A DNA stretch of 64,000 nucleotides from Nepenthes gracilis (taxonomy: Eukaryota > Streptophyta > Magnoliopsida > Caryophyllales > Nepenthaceae), in the NCBI GenBank assembly GCA_033239525.1, contig BSYO01000009.1, positions 15,087,299 to 15,151,298 on the forward strand. Reading direction: 5' to 3'. Positions 30,780 to 43,895 of the stretch are shown piece after piece. Both the position numbers and the translations under genes were made by a program. Under the pieces are notes generated by a model that saw only the letters and a list, made by a program, of their open reading frames with translations, was not told where the DNA came from and searched no databases. Positions within the stretch are counted from its first letter, which is position 1, and each line of letters opens with the position of its first letter.

Positions 30780-33700
30780 AATATGTAAATATAAAATATG
30801 CCTCACATACTATAAATAAGTCTAAGTCCTTAATTCTTCATGGATCACCTAATATCCTAAAAATATCAATAATTCTTAAAATCCTTAAGCATTCACACTA
30901 AATCTTATTTCTCTAATGCCAAGATTGTGGCGAGTCAGACCCGACCCACGACTATATTCAGATTCAACCATATGAAAAATTATAAATGTCAAAAACGTCA
31001 TCCATATCATAAAATAAATGATAACTAAGACCTTTCAAGTTAACAAGATATGTAAATCTAAAACTAAAGGGAAAAAACACAACCTCAAAAATTAACATTA
31101 CGAAATTAGCAGTGTTCGAATATATCTCAACAACATAAAAGGGAAAAACTTCTCCAACTAGGATATTAAGAATGCTAAGTTTATAGCTCTCGTATCAAAT
31201 CTAGAATCAACAATCTCTATCTTCTGTGCGACTTTGGATAAAATAAATATTATTGTGACCCAAAAGTCTAGCAAGTACTCTGACTAATTGTAGAAATCAA
31301 GTTATTCAAGGAACTTATATGTCCATACAAGCTTCAAGAATAAGACAAGATACAATATGTATAAGAAGCAATAATTATTCTCAGATATTAATAATATAAA
31401 AGCAATCAATAGTATTAAAAAATACAACAAAAATGACAGTGAAATAAATGATATTAATAAATAATATTAACGATATCAACTCTATGATCTCAATATTCTA
31501 AAGGATATCCACGACATTTCGATAAATCCCAATAAATATTATGAGGTCCCAAAGTATCTTAAATATTGAGGTCCTCTATTGAATTTTTGGAAAATCAATC
31601 TTAACGTGATGTCACAATAATATGGGATAATAACAAATTTTCGTAAATTTTATTCTATCACTGTGACTAAAAGCCATGTATTTGCAACCTTATCAACTGG
31701 ATAACTATCTCGAGGTTACTGGTATTCATAGCATACAACCAGCCTTTACAATCCTCCTAAATATTGTACATGTACATGCTCCATACAAACTTAAGATGCC
31801 CTTTGTCTGTGATGTTTTAGTTATCACTTATATAATAGTCACAAAATTATAAGTATTCAACTTTAAAATTAATTAACCTTTACTACCGAAATTAGAATAA
31901 GTATCATAAAAGTATAGACTGTCTAAGGTTTTATAGGCTCTCCTTTGCCTAAATGTCTTTGAATTTTTATGTGCTTATTTTTACTTAATTATAGAGTGTC
32001 AAGAAATATATTCACACAAATTGAAGGGTAACACTAATAGATCAAGAGAACAAGAATATCTGGGAATCAATACAATTGCCTAAATGCCCCATGTAGTCAT
32101 CTCTTATTAAAACACAAATACATTTTCTAACTAATATGTCTAACCTTAAAGTCTTTCTTTCCAACCATCCCTAATCAACATATTGAGTGAAAATTCACTA
32201 ACATATTCAAACTCACTCCATACTTAGCCACACCATATGGCCTACTAAAGGGTATGAAGTTTTCTCTTCCAACTATAAGTGACTATAAAAATTTTTAAAT
32301 TTCTGAACTAAATTATCTTATAACATAAGGATATATACATGCCACTAAGGGCATGGCCTACCACTTGAAAGCTCTATTTTTTTTAGCATATAATCTATTA
32401 TCTATTAGAGAAAAAACTATAAATTTATGATATATCAACGTACAACTTATAAAATATATTTTTATTCTTACAGTTTCACACTAGGCACAAAATAAATATT
32501 TCTATCATATAATCTATCATTCAATATTATAAGCCATAGATCTCCTATAGATCATCATATAAGTTATACACATACATTATTGACCCTACTTAATCTTTAT
32601 CATACCCATGACCACCAAGGGCTTATGCATGCTACTTCTGGATATTGCTAATTTATTGTTTAATATCTATCACAAAGCCGTGGATTTAAAATAAATTAGT
32701 GAGTTCCAAATTATCAATTTTTGCTATTAACCTCAACAATCTAACCCCCCCCCCTCCCCAAAAAAAAATAATATCATAACATACTACTAAAATATAAAAA
32801 TTAAAATTTAATATCAGAGGTTATTATTTTAGTACGATAATTTTACGCGTTATTTATCAAGTATCAATTGGTCGATTTTTTTTTTTTTTTGTTTATCATT
32901 AAACCGAGACAAATGCTCAAAATATGGAGGATAGGAGACACAAATTTCATAAGGGACATGTGAAGATTACTTGGTTAAAATCAAGAATTGTACAAGAAGA
33001 TCATGAAGATCACTTGCCTTACAATGATTGTTTTTTACTTGTATTTTTTTCTCTCCTGGGATCAACCCTCGCAAACGGTTATGTTTTTCTCAACTCTCTT
33101 GATCTTGGACGAATTTAGAAAAGGGTGAAGAAATGATAGGCTTATGAGGATTAAATCAAAGCAGAATAATTGATGAAGTTTGTTAAATCTGCCTCTTCAT
33201 AGCTTTCAAAAACGGTGGAAGTGGTTGAAGATTTTTCTCTCTTAAGGAAACCCAGTGCTGCTATTAAGCTGACCACTGATTTCTTCGATTTAGTTAAAAG
33301 TAACAATAACAACTTGTTCAAATCGAAAGAGATATAACAAATTTTCAAATATTACTCAATTTACTTTATCGACACATCCTCTTAAAAATAATTTAATCGA
33401 TCTATTATTTTAGAATTTGTTCTAAAATTGTAAAAGGTTTAATTAAGTGACTAATTTCCTCCTAAGGATCCAAGTAGCCGAGTGACACCAACCTTTGAAT
33501 CTCGAATTTCCAAATCTCCTTGCTTAAATATTGGTTTTCCTCTACCAACAAATCTTTCAATATTCACGCACAATATTTAAACTTATAGTTAAATGGTTAC
33601 TTAATTAATAGGGCTTTAATTAAAAAACTAACCCAATTCAGTCAAAAGAGTTTGTAACTTAATGAGTTTGAAAGGAAATCTTCCACTTTGGCCAAGCACT

Positions 33701-36340
33701 TTCGGTCAGTCCCATGAGAGTCTCCAAGTTCTCCTAGTTAAAACTTAGGACACTTGGTTTATTTGATTGAATAGCAAGTTACCAATTGGCTCTCAGTTCA
33801 CTTTGAAATAATCCAAAATTATTATTATCCCAAATTAATAATACTAATATCTAGTCTAAGATCACCTCAACTAACTAAGATCAGGTAAAGTCATAACAAA
33901 AATTCAAAAATGTCTCTAGTACCCGACTAGGGTTAGGGTTAGGATTTCTTTAATCTTTCCCTTCTAATTCAAATTTATTATTTCGATAATATCACCTCAG
34001 ATATAGACTTGCCTTTAAATCTCCTTAAGTCAGCTAAACCATTCTAACCTAGCATGTTTTGAATTTTCATATTTTATGATTATTCTAAATATCCTTGTAA
34101 GAATTTCTACTTATACTGAGTCAAATTTAGATTTTTCGATCTAATTGTGTACTTAAATCCAATCTTAGTTATCCACCAGTTATGGCCAATCAATAAATTT
34201 ACTAATAAAATCAAAATTTTGAATTAATCTATTCCTAAATAGCAATGCATTGACACAAAATATATGTACATAAATTTTATGTATCTAAATAGCTAATCCA
34301 AAAATATCTAAAATGTTACAATAATGCCCCAGTGTCGATAAGTTGTGAAATTTGATGCAACCATGTACTATTAATGATTTTTGTAAGTCGGCAAGCAAGA
34401 GGAGTGATTGAGCACCATTTATTACAAGCTATCTAAAAATGGTAATTGGTTATATTAATGGTCATTCTAGTGGTTGTGTGCATAAGACACTTCCTGTCCA
34501 TTTTAAAGAGGAGCACATGGTCCCAACATCTATAAGGCCATGAGTAGCCCACTTTTTTTAAAGTAGTAGCAAAAATACATTAAGCAAGACCGCATTAGAA
34601 GAATAAATGAGATAGACTTTCACCAACGGCCTTACATAAAACACACCAAGAGAGGAGCGATATAAAACACAACTTGTCCATCATGATAGGCCGCCTTGGA
34701 TGTCTAGCACGCGATAATAGCATTTGAAGAGGGTGCACCAAACAGGGCAAAGTAGGACCGTTAGTTAAAAGGGAATTTTTTTAAAACTAAAAATTACCTA
34801 TGGGCTCAGAAATCTAGAGCATCTGAGTCCTAGTTATCAACTTTAGGCTGGTATTCCTGCCACAAAATGATATATAAGCCAATCTCCAAATAGACATAGT
34901 CAGGCGACCTTCTTAATTTTGCCACATTCTCTGCATTAAAATATTGGTATTTAAATATGTGTTAAGTGTTCTGATCTTTTAATGCTCCCACGCTTACAAT
35001 TCCAACCAGAAATTATCTCTTAAATAAAGACAGTCTTATGCTTTGGTACATTCTAAGCTTTGATTAGACATATTCGCAATCAAAGGGATGGACTGCCGTT
35101 CGTGGAATTTTTTCTTTTCTACATGAGTGGGTTGACTAGTTTATAATCACCCGCTGAACATCGGTTGAGATCACTTAGCCCCCAAAATTTAAAAATAAAA
35201 TAAAATAAAAGTTGAGACTTGTTTGTAACGTAACGGGATTCTTCTATCCATGGAAAAGCAGTCCAAGTAGTCCTGAAATGATTTGGTTTATATTGTTACG
35301 TCGATGTTCCACCTGCCCAAAAAATTGCCTTGATTAAATTTGTCATGTAATATATGCTAGGTTTAAATTATATCATATTATCCTGATAAAAATAATGTTA
35401 ATGCAGCACTCATTTAGATATTATCGGGGCACATTTAGTGATGAAATATCTTATTTTTTGATATATATCAGTAGATTTACATAGATAAGTATCATATATT
35501 TTAGCTTTGAAATATTTTGTAATGTTTTTTTTTTTTTCGTTAAAGTTAATCTAATACAGAGAATTGTTACTTAACCCATTTGATTGACGGTTCCATTTTT
35601 ATATTTGTTCAGGAATAATGTTATTCTAAGCTACCTAATCAAAACATTTGAAGCTGTCTTTTGAAATTATTCTGAACAAACTTTAGATATTACAAAAATT
35701 ATAATAAATTTGAGAATAATTTGGAAAATAAGCAGTTGAATGTCTATTGGACTACAACAAATAGGGGGAAAACCTAAATAAAGTACAAATTATCTATCTA
35801 TTTCTATACATGCATAATTATATAATTTGCTGGCACATTAAACGTCGAACATCCGCTTATAACTCTTTTTAGAATTTAAATATTGATAAACCAATTAGCA
35901 ATATAATTCACTTTTGATATTTGTTTTTTAATATGCTAAATTCATGAAGTATCTTATAAATGTCCAATGAATTTGTGTGCACGAAGATTATCAAAATCAG
36001 AACATGACAAAATTATCAAATATATCCAACAAAAAAACAAACGTAGCAGATAAAATAAATTAAAAAAAAAAATTGAAAAGACATTCCACCACAAAAACAT
36101 GATTAAAGACAGCTACCTAATAAATTGACAGATAAAACATATTGACGGAAAATGTCCCTACGACATTCATCGCTAATTTAAAAGCATTTTATCACCAAAT
36201 AATCTCAGAGCAAGCAAATAATTGAATCACCCCTGGACACATTGTCGCCTTCAAAATTATGAAATTATGTTTGTTTGGTTGCTTTTGAATAAAATAAGAC
36301 ACAGCCTTAAAACAAAAGTACGGCCATCTGATTGTTCTCC
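30780..36340. other. Long unassigned AT-rich region
   Basis: More than 5 kb with no recognisable coding, LTR pair or terminal repeats. Landmarks are a C-run/A-run at about 32742-32770, a poly-T at 32877-32890, a short GGGTTAGGGTTAGG telomere-like word at about 33930, and TGTTACA at 34314-34320, which could be an LTR end. Small frames (32924-33118, 33151-33348) have no motifs I know. Confidence 0.4.
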
Positions 36341-36354
36341 TTCCATTTAACCTC

Positions 36355-36560
36355 CTCCCAAGTTCTAGTCCTAATAATGTTTAGGGCAGCAAATTCTTCT
36401 ATGAATAACATCTCGAATTTGTTTAGTAAATTTACAACTTAAAAAGATATGCTTTATAGATTCTTATAAGATACACATCTCGAAGGGATATGAAGAAAAC
36501 CTGGTATGTCCATAGTATCCGAACAACCTCTTCCAACCAACTAAAAAATAAAATCATAAG
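36355..36560 (-). pseudogene. Possible LINE reverse transcriptase C-terminal scrap
   Basis: Read on the minus strand from about 36530, broken frames give PFEMCIL followed by ESIKHIFLSCKFTKQIRDVI. This resembles the zinc-binding domain after plant LINE reverse transcriptases (C..C....E...H.F..C....). A stop lies within the block. No RT catalytic box or poly-A tail was found nearby, so the call rests on one short motif. Confidence 0.3.
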
Positions 36561-36569
36561 AGGGGTGGC

Positions 36570-37647
36570 TGATGTGATGGTTTCAAAATAGGATGAACTC
36601 AATCGACGCCCAATAGTAGCATCTAAAGCGTTCGAGTTAAGGATATTATTAGGCTACGTCACGATAAAGGATCCAACAATCACCCGAACGCACGGACCGT
36701 TTCCATCGGATTCTGCAAAATATGAATGAGCCAACTCTAACATCCCACAAGGAGTCAAATCAGCCCCGAATAATACCTACTTAAGTTTCACCATTTTGAT
36801 ATAAAAACAAAAATGTATAGATTATTTGATTTATATTAAAGGTTTTAGGATTGAAATTGTGTGGTGCAGCTACTCAAGCTCACATACGACCAGACACATA
36901 TCCACGTATTAGGAGCGTATCCTTCCATCCATTAAAATACACCGTTTTTATCCTTCCACCATCCTCTAATTACTGGTCAAAAAAGGAGGTCCTTTAATTG
37001 CGTGGAATCATCAATCCCTTAAAGATATCGTCACTACATGCAAATTTGAAGGTTGGCTGGTGGTGTGGAATCGCCAAGTATGTTTATCACCTGAAATAAA
37101 ATAATATTATTAAGAATAAAATATTTATTAATGATAAAAAAGAGAATATATATAATCTCTAATAATTATTATTCTGCCGTACATTTAAAATATATTTTTA
37201 TTAGTTTACAAACTATATATTTATATTTATATTTAAGGGCTACTACTTGGATCTAGACCGAAAATGCAAAAAATTAAAACTCCAAACCGAGCAAGATTGT
37301 TGATTTTAATGTTTTAAACATAGATACAAATTTTTCATGAAAATTCATAAACCATTGATTATGCGTTTGTAGGTAATCTTTGTATGTGAATATTAAATCT
37401 TTTTCATGTTTTTATATGATGTTTTAGACGTGACAAACAAAGCTTTCGAAGAAATTTATAAAAAAAAAAAAAGGAAAATGAACATTCATGTGTGTGTATA
37501 TATGGAAAAAAAGACTGCAAGCGGGCGTGGACTTTGCGCAATTTTAGTTTCTTGTAAAAATAAAGCCATGATGTAATTGTACAAATATAAGCTTTACATT
37601 CCCAATTTTTACATAAACATCAATATTTTATGATGAAACTTGAGTTA
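36570..37647. other. Unassigned sequence left of the large retroelement
   Basis: No coding recognised. A moderately GC-balanced stretch at about 36850-37080 (ACCAGACACATATCCACG and neighbours) looks less repetitive than its surroundings and may be old unique host DNA. The rest is AT-rich. Confidence 0.3.
37643..37647. repeat. Imperfect target duplication of the large retroelement
   Basis: AGTTA before the left LTR copy versus AGGTA at 56668-56672 after the right copy, a 4 of 5 match. Confidence 0.4.
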
Positions 37648-39033
37648 TGAAAGACTAGACAAGTCCAAATAATGATTTATTTAGACCCTATAAAAATAAC
37701 AAAAGTAAAGTATATACGAATATATAATACCTATAATATATGTTCTTTATTACACATAAATCAAAATCAATCCCATAAAAAAATATATCACCAAAATAAA
37801 TCTGAGATAATAAAAAAATAGCGCATAAATTTTGATGACAAAGAGAAATTTTGATGACCAATAGTTATTAAGAAAAATCTTTCAGGCTTCTCTAGCCAAT
37901 CCTCATCTCCTTCAGTCTTGATGGCAGCTAGTTCCTTTATTACGTCGTTCAGTTCAAAGAGTCATTCTGGCATCTGCTTTCAATGCTTGCTAGTAAACAG
38001 TGATTGTCTCTTTGATACCCTCTCGCCCTTACATACAACGTATTTGAGTGCTTTTTAGTAACGAAACGACACTGAAAGGTCTTCAATTAAAGCTTTGCCC
38101 TGGCTAAAGAGAGTACAGAAAAAGAGATAATATAAAAGTCAATATATAATTTGGATAGTATAGTTATGCTATATTTTAATTGGCTTACTCCTAACTTGTA
38201 ACTCCTATCAATGAACCCCTTAAATTTACTTATGATAGCGAAAAACAAACAACTTATGATCATGTTATCGAACTAATTTCATATGCTAATAAATCTCCAC
38301 ATACTATTGAATTTCATGTGTCCACATTAACAATAGAGGAGATTATTAGGTGAGAAAACCTTGATAATTTAATATTAAGAGAACGATTTAGTTTTGTTAA
38401 GTAATAAAAGTTTTAGAGTTATAGCTATTTTTCTCAATAGATGTGTATCTTTAATGAAGAAAAAAGAGCATATCAAAAAGATCAAAAATTAAGTGAAAAA
38501 TACGTGACCGTTAAAAAATAATGTCCCAATACATATGCACTACACAAGTGCACATCAGACATAACAACGTGAGCAAGAAGGCAACGTCCCAACGCATATG
38601 TGTCTTTTAAACGTATATCAAGCGTGAATATTCTATATAAAATGCACTCATATACCACTCAAATATAGACATTATGTATAAAGCACGGTCATGCGCTAAT
38701 TACGTGCACAATATGTACAAATATTCTAGATGCAATATATATTAATACTTTAATTGAGCACACATTAGACATAAAAATTCTAAATAAAATATACTAATAT
38801 GCGGAGCAGGCGCACATTTGACACAACTGTATAGGATAGAATGCATTCATGGGCAGATCAGGCTTGGAACAGCTATAGAAATACAAAGAGCGCATTTGCA
38901 TAGAATAGGTGTTTTATCCGGCACTCTTCTTTATTGAGATTAGATAATCATTCAAATAGATTATTTACCTAATTATATGATGTGATAATATAATATATTA
39001 TTAATAATATCCTTTTTTGATACTTTCAAGACA
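37648..39033 (-). repeat. Left LTR copy (3' LTR) of the large retroelement
   Basis: About 1386 bp, colinear with 55411-56667. Shared landmarks in order are AAAGTAAAGTATATACRAATATATAAT, ACCAATAGTTATTAAG, ATGTGTATCTTTAATGAAGA and ATATAAAATGCACTCATA. It is diverged by many substitutions and small indels. Confidence 0.65.
38590..38870. repeat. ~60-bp tandem repeats with TATATAAAATGC in the left LTR copy
   Basis: Units carrying ATTCTATATAAAATGCACTC and neighbours recur in the 3' third of the LTR. The same family, better preserved, is at 56230-56520. Confidence 0.6.
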
Positions 39034-39497
39034 AAACCCCTTATAGAATAAAAATTATAAACATATGAATCACATATTTAAACACCACCAAGATAAAACT
39101 TGTGTATATAAAAATATACACCTACAAATTTAACAAAAAATAACGCTTAATATTTATTTTTGGAGGCGAGCACTCCTTTGTTCCTACTCAGGTAATATTA
39201 TTGCAAATATAGAAAAGATATGCAACAATCAACGGCAAAAATATAATAGTTTATCAAGAAGATTAATATATAGCAATTTTGTAGAATAAGAAGAATAAAT
39301 ATAAATGTTACATGCGAAATTCTAATTATGTAATTATCTCATAATCAGTTGTTATTATTATTTAACCAATTTATCATCTAATTAATATCTTGACTTGAAT
39401 TCCATATCAATATTTCTCCCGACTATAATTAAAATTAACTCAATATCATACCCAAGACTCAAAGTATGTGCCACATTACTATGTGGCTCTGATATCG
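39034..39497. other. AT-rich remnant with a minus-strand primer-site-like sequence
   Basis: No coding recognised. At about 39486-39497 GGCTCTGATATC resembles the reverse complement of a tRNA-iMet primer site, next to the LTR-like sequence that starts at about 39498. It suggests the 5' end of a truncated minus-strand gypsy. Confidence 0.35.
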
Positions 39498-41600
39498 ACC
39501 TAAAATTTAACGTTGAACTTTACATAAGGAGCGATATCTATTTAATACAAATATCAGAGTATACAAACCACGAAATTAAATTATAAACTATAATCTGACA
39601 ACCAACGATGAATTATCAGATAACCCAAAATAATTATAAATCCATAACCTGCAGTCCAACTCTCAATATTTTATCATTTTAGATATCTTAAAAATTACCC
39701 TGAAAATCGATACAACATACTAGACATTCTAAAGTTGTCCAAAAACTGAATTATAACAATCCAAATAATATAACATCATCTAAAACTGAAATTAGAACTA
39801 AAATTACAATATTAAACGTATTAATCATTGTTCAAAAATATAAAACAATATTAAATATTCATAAAACTCTAAACTAAACTTTTCTCATCTTCTCAATCCT
39901 TTACTTCTATTCATCTGTCAAGAACTCATGCATCTCATCTGAGGGAGACTGTAAAATAGTAAAAAGTGAGTCAACAACTCAACAAAATATTTAATATATC
40001 AATAATCATATATTCTCTGCATTTAAAAATATATCGGAAGGATTAAAGATCATGATTAGATATAATGATATGAAATTTTCATAAAACTTGTATAGGAAAT
40101 TCAATTTATACATTTTTAGAATTCTTATCATATTCTTTACCAATTTAAATCATTAAATCATATTCAATTCTGGCTTTTATTAGAATTAAGGTTAGTAGAC
40201 CTTACCAACTAAATGAGCAAACATTCAAAACTTGGGTTATATATACTCCCACACAACCAAAGGTTATATACTATTATTCAAAATCCGTAAATAGACCGTC
40301 TACATATCACCCTATAAATAGGGTCAAATGCCGCTTCTTATCCATGGATAATAGGTTTAGATATTGATATACCATTATAATATACTAAGAAGTTTCATAA
40401 TATATTACCCGCTGAATAATAACCATAGTCCAATATAATCTTAGAAAACTCTACACTTTTCTTCTTAATTCATACTTTTCTCATTCCAGAAAAAAATACA
40501 CATAGTTCATATTTTAATTGTAAAGTTCTCTTTTATAATTTTATAAATTCATATCATGTAAAACATAAACTTGCTGTCTAATTTAAGTCGGGATGAATTT
40601 TTAATACATGCAATGGTAATTTGGCTTATAGTGTAGGAAATTCAACATGGACTTGCATTTTTTATAAAAATTTAGTTAAGTAACCCTTAAAAATATGGAA
40701 TGTTAATTTAACGTAATTATGCAGTTGAAACTCAATAAGAGTGTAGAAATTAGCTCATGAATATACATGTAGAGATTCTACTTGAATTTATAGAACACTA
40801 CATGAATTTCAAAATAACATAACTTATACTTAGTATTTTTTAAACATGTAACAAGATTATCCAAGAAATTAAATATGTAGGAGTAATAAACTAGAATTTC
40901 ATACCATACATGAAGTTGAAATGCAATATTCAAAATATATATATACTGTACTTAAATTTAGACATGAGTTCTTATAAAATTTTGTTCTAAGATCATGGAA
41001 ACTTATATGCATGCTCAATATAATTATTAATACTTTACAAGTATATCATAGTTTAACAATGGAATAAGAATTACTTGTGAAAATTAGAAAAAACAGTAAT
41101 AATAGAAAGAGAAACATAAAATGTACTTGTCTTCATTCCGATTTACCCAAAATCTAATTTAGATCAACTAAATTTCAGCTTCTATGGCCCTCTTTCTCTC
41201 CTTCTCTCTTTTCTCTTTGTCTGCTTCTCTCTCTTCTAGGAAAAGTTTGATAAAAAATGATAAAATTAGTTGGCTAGTCCCTATTTGTAGTGAACAACAC
41301 TCAAGCACCAATTTGGGAGCGCGTCGGCAACATAGTGCGCTCAAATGCAACTCAAGCGTTCCTCAAACGCTAACCCCACGGGTTTTGGCGCTTAGGCACA
41401 GGTTGAGCCTTCATCTGACGCAAACTAATCTATTTTTTATACACGGGCGTGCCTCAGGCATCAATCAGATATCCCTTACGAGATTTGACCCAATTCAATT
41501 CTAAGTTTCTAATCTAATTTTTTACATCATTTGACCTCAATTTTAATTAGAATAATTTAATCATTCAATATTATTATAAATTAAAAACTCAGACCTTACA
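39498..41600 (-). repeat. Probable 5' LTR remnant of a Tekay-like gypsy
   Basis: The left end adjoins the primer-site-like GGCTCTGATATC; the right end is CAGACCTTACA at 41600. Features shared in style with LTR A and the 3.5-kb LTR are GTGAGTCAACAACTCAACAAAATAT near 39966, a CT-rich tract at 41178-41240 and a GC-richer patch with CTCAAGCG and GCTCAAATGC words at 41280-41470. No partner LTR or internal domains remain. Confidence 0.45.
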
Positions 41601-41799
41601 ATAAATCTATTAGTACAACTCAACAAAAATAAAAAAAAAATGCTCTATCCCCTTTTTTGTTACAAATTCCAAACAAGTGTATCAATTAGAACTGAGGTGG
41701 TCGATGTCCCTCATGAAGTATAGCTCATAAAAACATATAGTCCAAGCTCCCTCTGACATATGTATCCTGATCATCTAGGCAAACATCCAAATGCTGAAC

Positions 41800-42560
41800 A
41801 AGAGCCTCTATGTGCACGACGTTGACTGTGAGCTGAGATTGATTAGACAAGAATGAGGACAGCTAATAAGATATTCTAAACAACGAACCCATGATGAAGG
41901 AGGAGAATGAAGAAGATAGTAGAGGCGCAAAAGGACAAGGAATAGAAGAGGCAAAGTAGACAAAGCAAGACCCTGAGAAGGTTCCACCAAAGGATCGCAG
42001 CAGCCTGACAAAGGTCATCAAGTATAAGCCTGACTCTACTTACAAATAGTTCAATCCATGGGTTTTTGTAAGGGAATACAAGAAGGGTCCAAAAATTACA
42101 CCCTTAGACGCATGATTATACTTTGAATTAGACAATTGTGAAGAGGGTTATTGTCCATTTTGCTCAAAAATATAGAGATGACATGAGAGCAGATATGGGA
42201 AGGCAGATCAATTAAGTAGTCGATGAGGAGGGCACATAGAAAGTGAGTCTTGTTGAGTGGGAAGGAGGCAAAATATGTCATAAAAAAAGATTTGTTAATA
42301 TAATGTGATACACAGCGAGGCATCGGGGCGTAAAATGCATAGTTTTAGAAGATTTCCCATGTCTTTTCAAGGTAGCTTCATGCAAGATGGAAGCTATCTC
42401 GTTAAATGAGCATAGAGTGGAAAATGTACGATTAGTCTGGGACAAACACTAGTGAAAGATGAAATGTGTTAGCGATGACTTCCAGAGTGATTCGAAGATT
42501 CATCCTCCTTAAATAGGTAGAGAAGGAATTTGAGTCTTTATGAATATCATGAAAATTAGA
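41800..42560 (-). pseudogene. Possible plant-transposon/gag-like scrap
   Basis: On the minus strand, 42323-42096 is open and reads LNKTHFLCALLIDYLIDLPS, then MDNNPLHNCLIQSIIMRLRV. This spacing resembles the 'putative plant transposon protein' domain found in Athila-like elements (a block on the pattern L..C.L......DLP..I..HI, then LPYG.L...I). Sequence at 42011-41808 continues without a clear domain. The match is weak and by eye only. It lies inside the large minus-strand retroelement, in the orientation expected for its gag side. Confidence 0.3.
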
Positions 42561-42561
42561 A

Positions 42562-42566
42562 TAAAA
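42562..42566. repeat. Target duplication TAAAA of copia-2, left copy
   Basis: TAAAA immediately before the left LTR; the identical TAAAA follows the right LTR at 48050-48054. Confidence 0.85.
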
Positions 42567-43340
42567 TGTTAGCGCAAAAATGGAAGGCACGGTGATCGAG
42601 CGGACAAAATACTAGGACAGCAACACAGAGCAGAGCTCTCGGACGGATAGCCAAAAGTAGAGATAGAAAAACAGAGAAGACACACGAGATTTTTCAACGT
42701 GGAAAACCCTTCTTCAACCAAAGGAAAAACAACCAAAGAATACACTATAAAATGGATTGTTTACAAGTATGTTAACTACACAAGCTCAAACAAAACGAAA
42801 ACAATCTCAAATGTACAATTTCTCTCAAAAAGTATTTCTCACTCTATCTTTACAAACAATGCTTGCCCATGGCTCTCTCAAGGGTCACTCCAAGTCTGCT
42901 CTCAAAAGACTCTCAACAGCTGCACTTAATACTTGAAATGCGAGGGCACACAAGCCTTTATATACACAAAGGGCCTAGTGGTCACCCGGCCACCCTACTT
43001 GCACTAGGATGGCAGGACCACGCCACATAGGCCTGCCATGACAGGCGCACACCCGGCGTGCTAGAATGGCAGGCTTGACACCCTTGGAAGTTACAGCCGC
43101 CACAACCAGAGTGGGTCAACTGCCCACCTGTAAAGCACGGCTACAGCAGGCCTACGGAGAGAGAGTCAATACCTATGCTTTCAGGGTTCTCGTCCATATC
43201 CTCAACAATCTCTCGGACATGACGCCTCTGATGAGTCATTGTCCGTTATGACAGGCTTTTCGGACCACTCAAGAAAGTCCGCGACCTTTTCAACCTCATG
43301 AGTCCGTGAACATAAGTGCCACGAGGGAGTGACCCCAACA
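42567..43340 (-). repeat. Copia-2 3' LTR (full length)
   Basis: 774 bp, plus-strand ends TGTTAGCGC and GACCCCAACA. It keeps the minus-strand TATA sequence (GTATATAAAG, about 42964-42955) that the 5' LTR has lost. An inverted repeat AGGCCTGCCAT...ATGGCAGGC is around 43029-43072. Confidence 0.95.
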
Positions 43341-43349
43341 AACTTCACC

Positions 43350-43895
43350 TCACGATCGAGTGGAAGTGAAGTTAGTCAGATTGGCAATGTCACAACAAGC
43401 TTCCAACTTTTCCTTCGGCAAAACTTTAGTCAACATGTCAGAGCAATTGTCATCCGAACGGACCTTTCCAATTGATAGCTGCCCATCATCAAAAACATCT
43501 CTCACCCAATGATAACGCACGTCAATGTGCTTTGACCTCGAATGAAATGAGAAATTTTTACACAAGTGAATGGCACTCTGACTATCACAGAAAACCTCGT
43601 ATGTTTCTTGTCTTAGACCCAATTCTTGGACGAACCTCTTCATCCAAAATATTTCCTTACAGGTCTCGGTTACGGCAATGAACTCTGCTTTCGTAGTCGA
43701 GAGAGCGATGCACTTCTGCAACGTGGACTACCACGAGACCGCCCCTCCTGTAAATTTTACCAAGTATCCGGACGTTGATTTCCAAGAATTAACGTCCTCG
43801 GCCATGTCTGTGTCCGTGTACGCAATCAGCTGAGGCTCCTCTCCTCCAAACTGCAAACCGATCTTGAAGGTCCCACGGAGATATCTCAAATCCAC
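43350..43895 (-). pseudogene. Copia-2 RNase H region
   Basis: Minus-strand blocks: IAYTDTDMAEDVN (about 43835-43797, first Asp kept), a break near 43725, LSTTKAEFIAVTETCKEIFW (about 43703-43644), FCDSQSAIHLCKNFSF (about 43590-43543), HIDVRYHWV, and the tail DMLTKVLPKEKLEACCDI before the stop at 43350. Frames change at about 43890 and 43725. Compared with copia-3 the substitutions are moderate. Confidence 0.85.

Noticed and set aside
33925..33945. Telomere-like GGGTTAGGGTTAGG
   Set aside because: Only about two and a half units, with no extended array; chance or a short promoter-type telo-box is sufficient.
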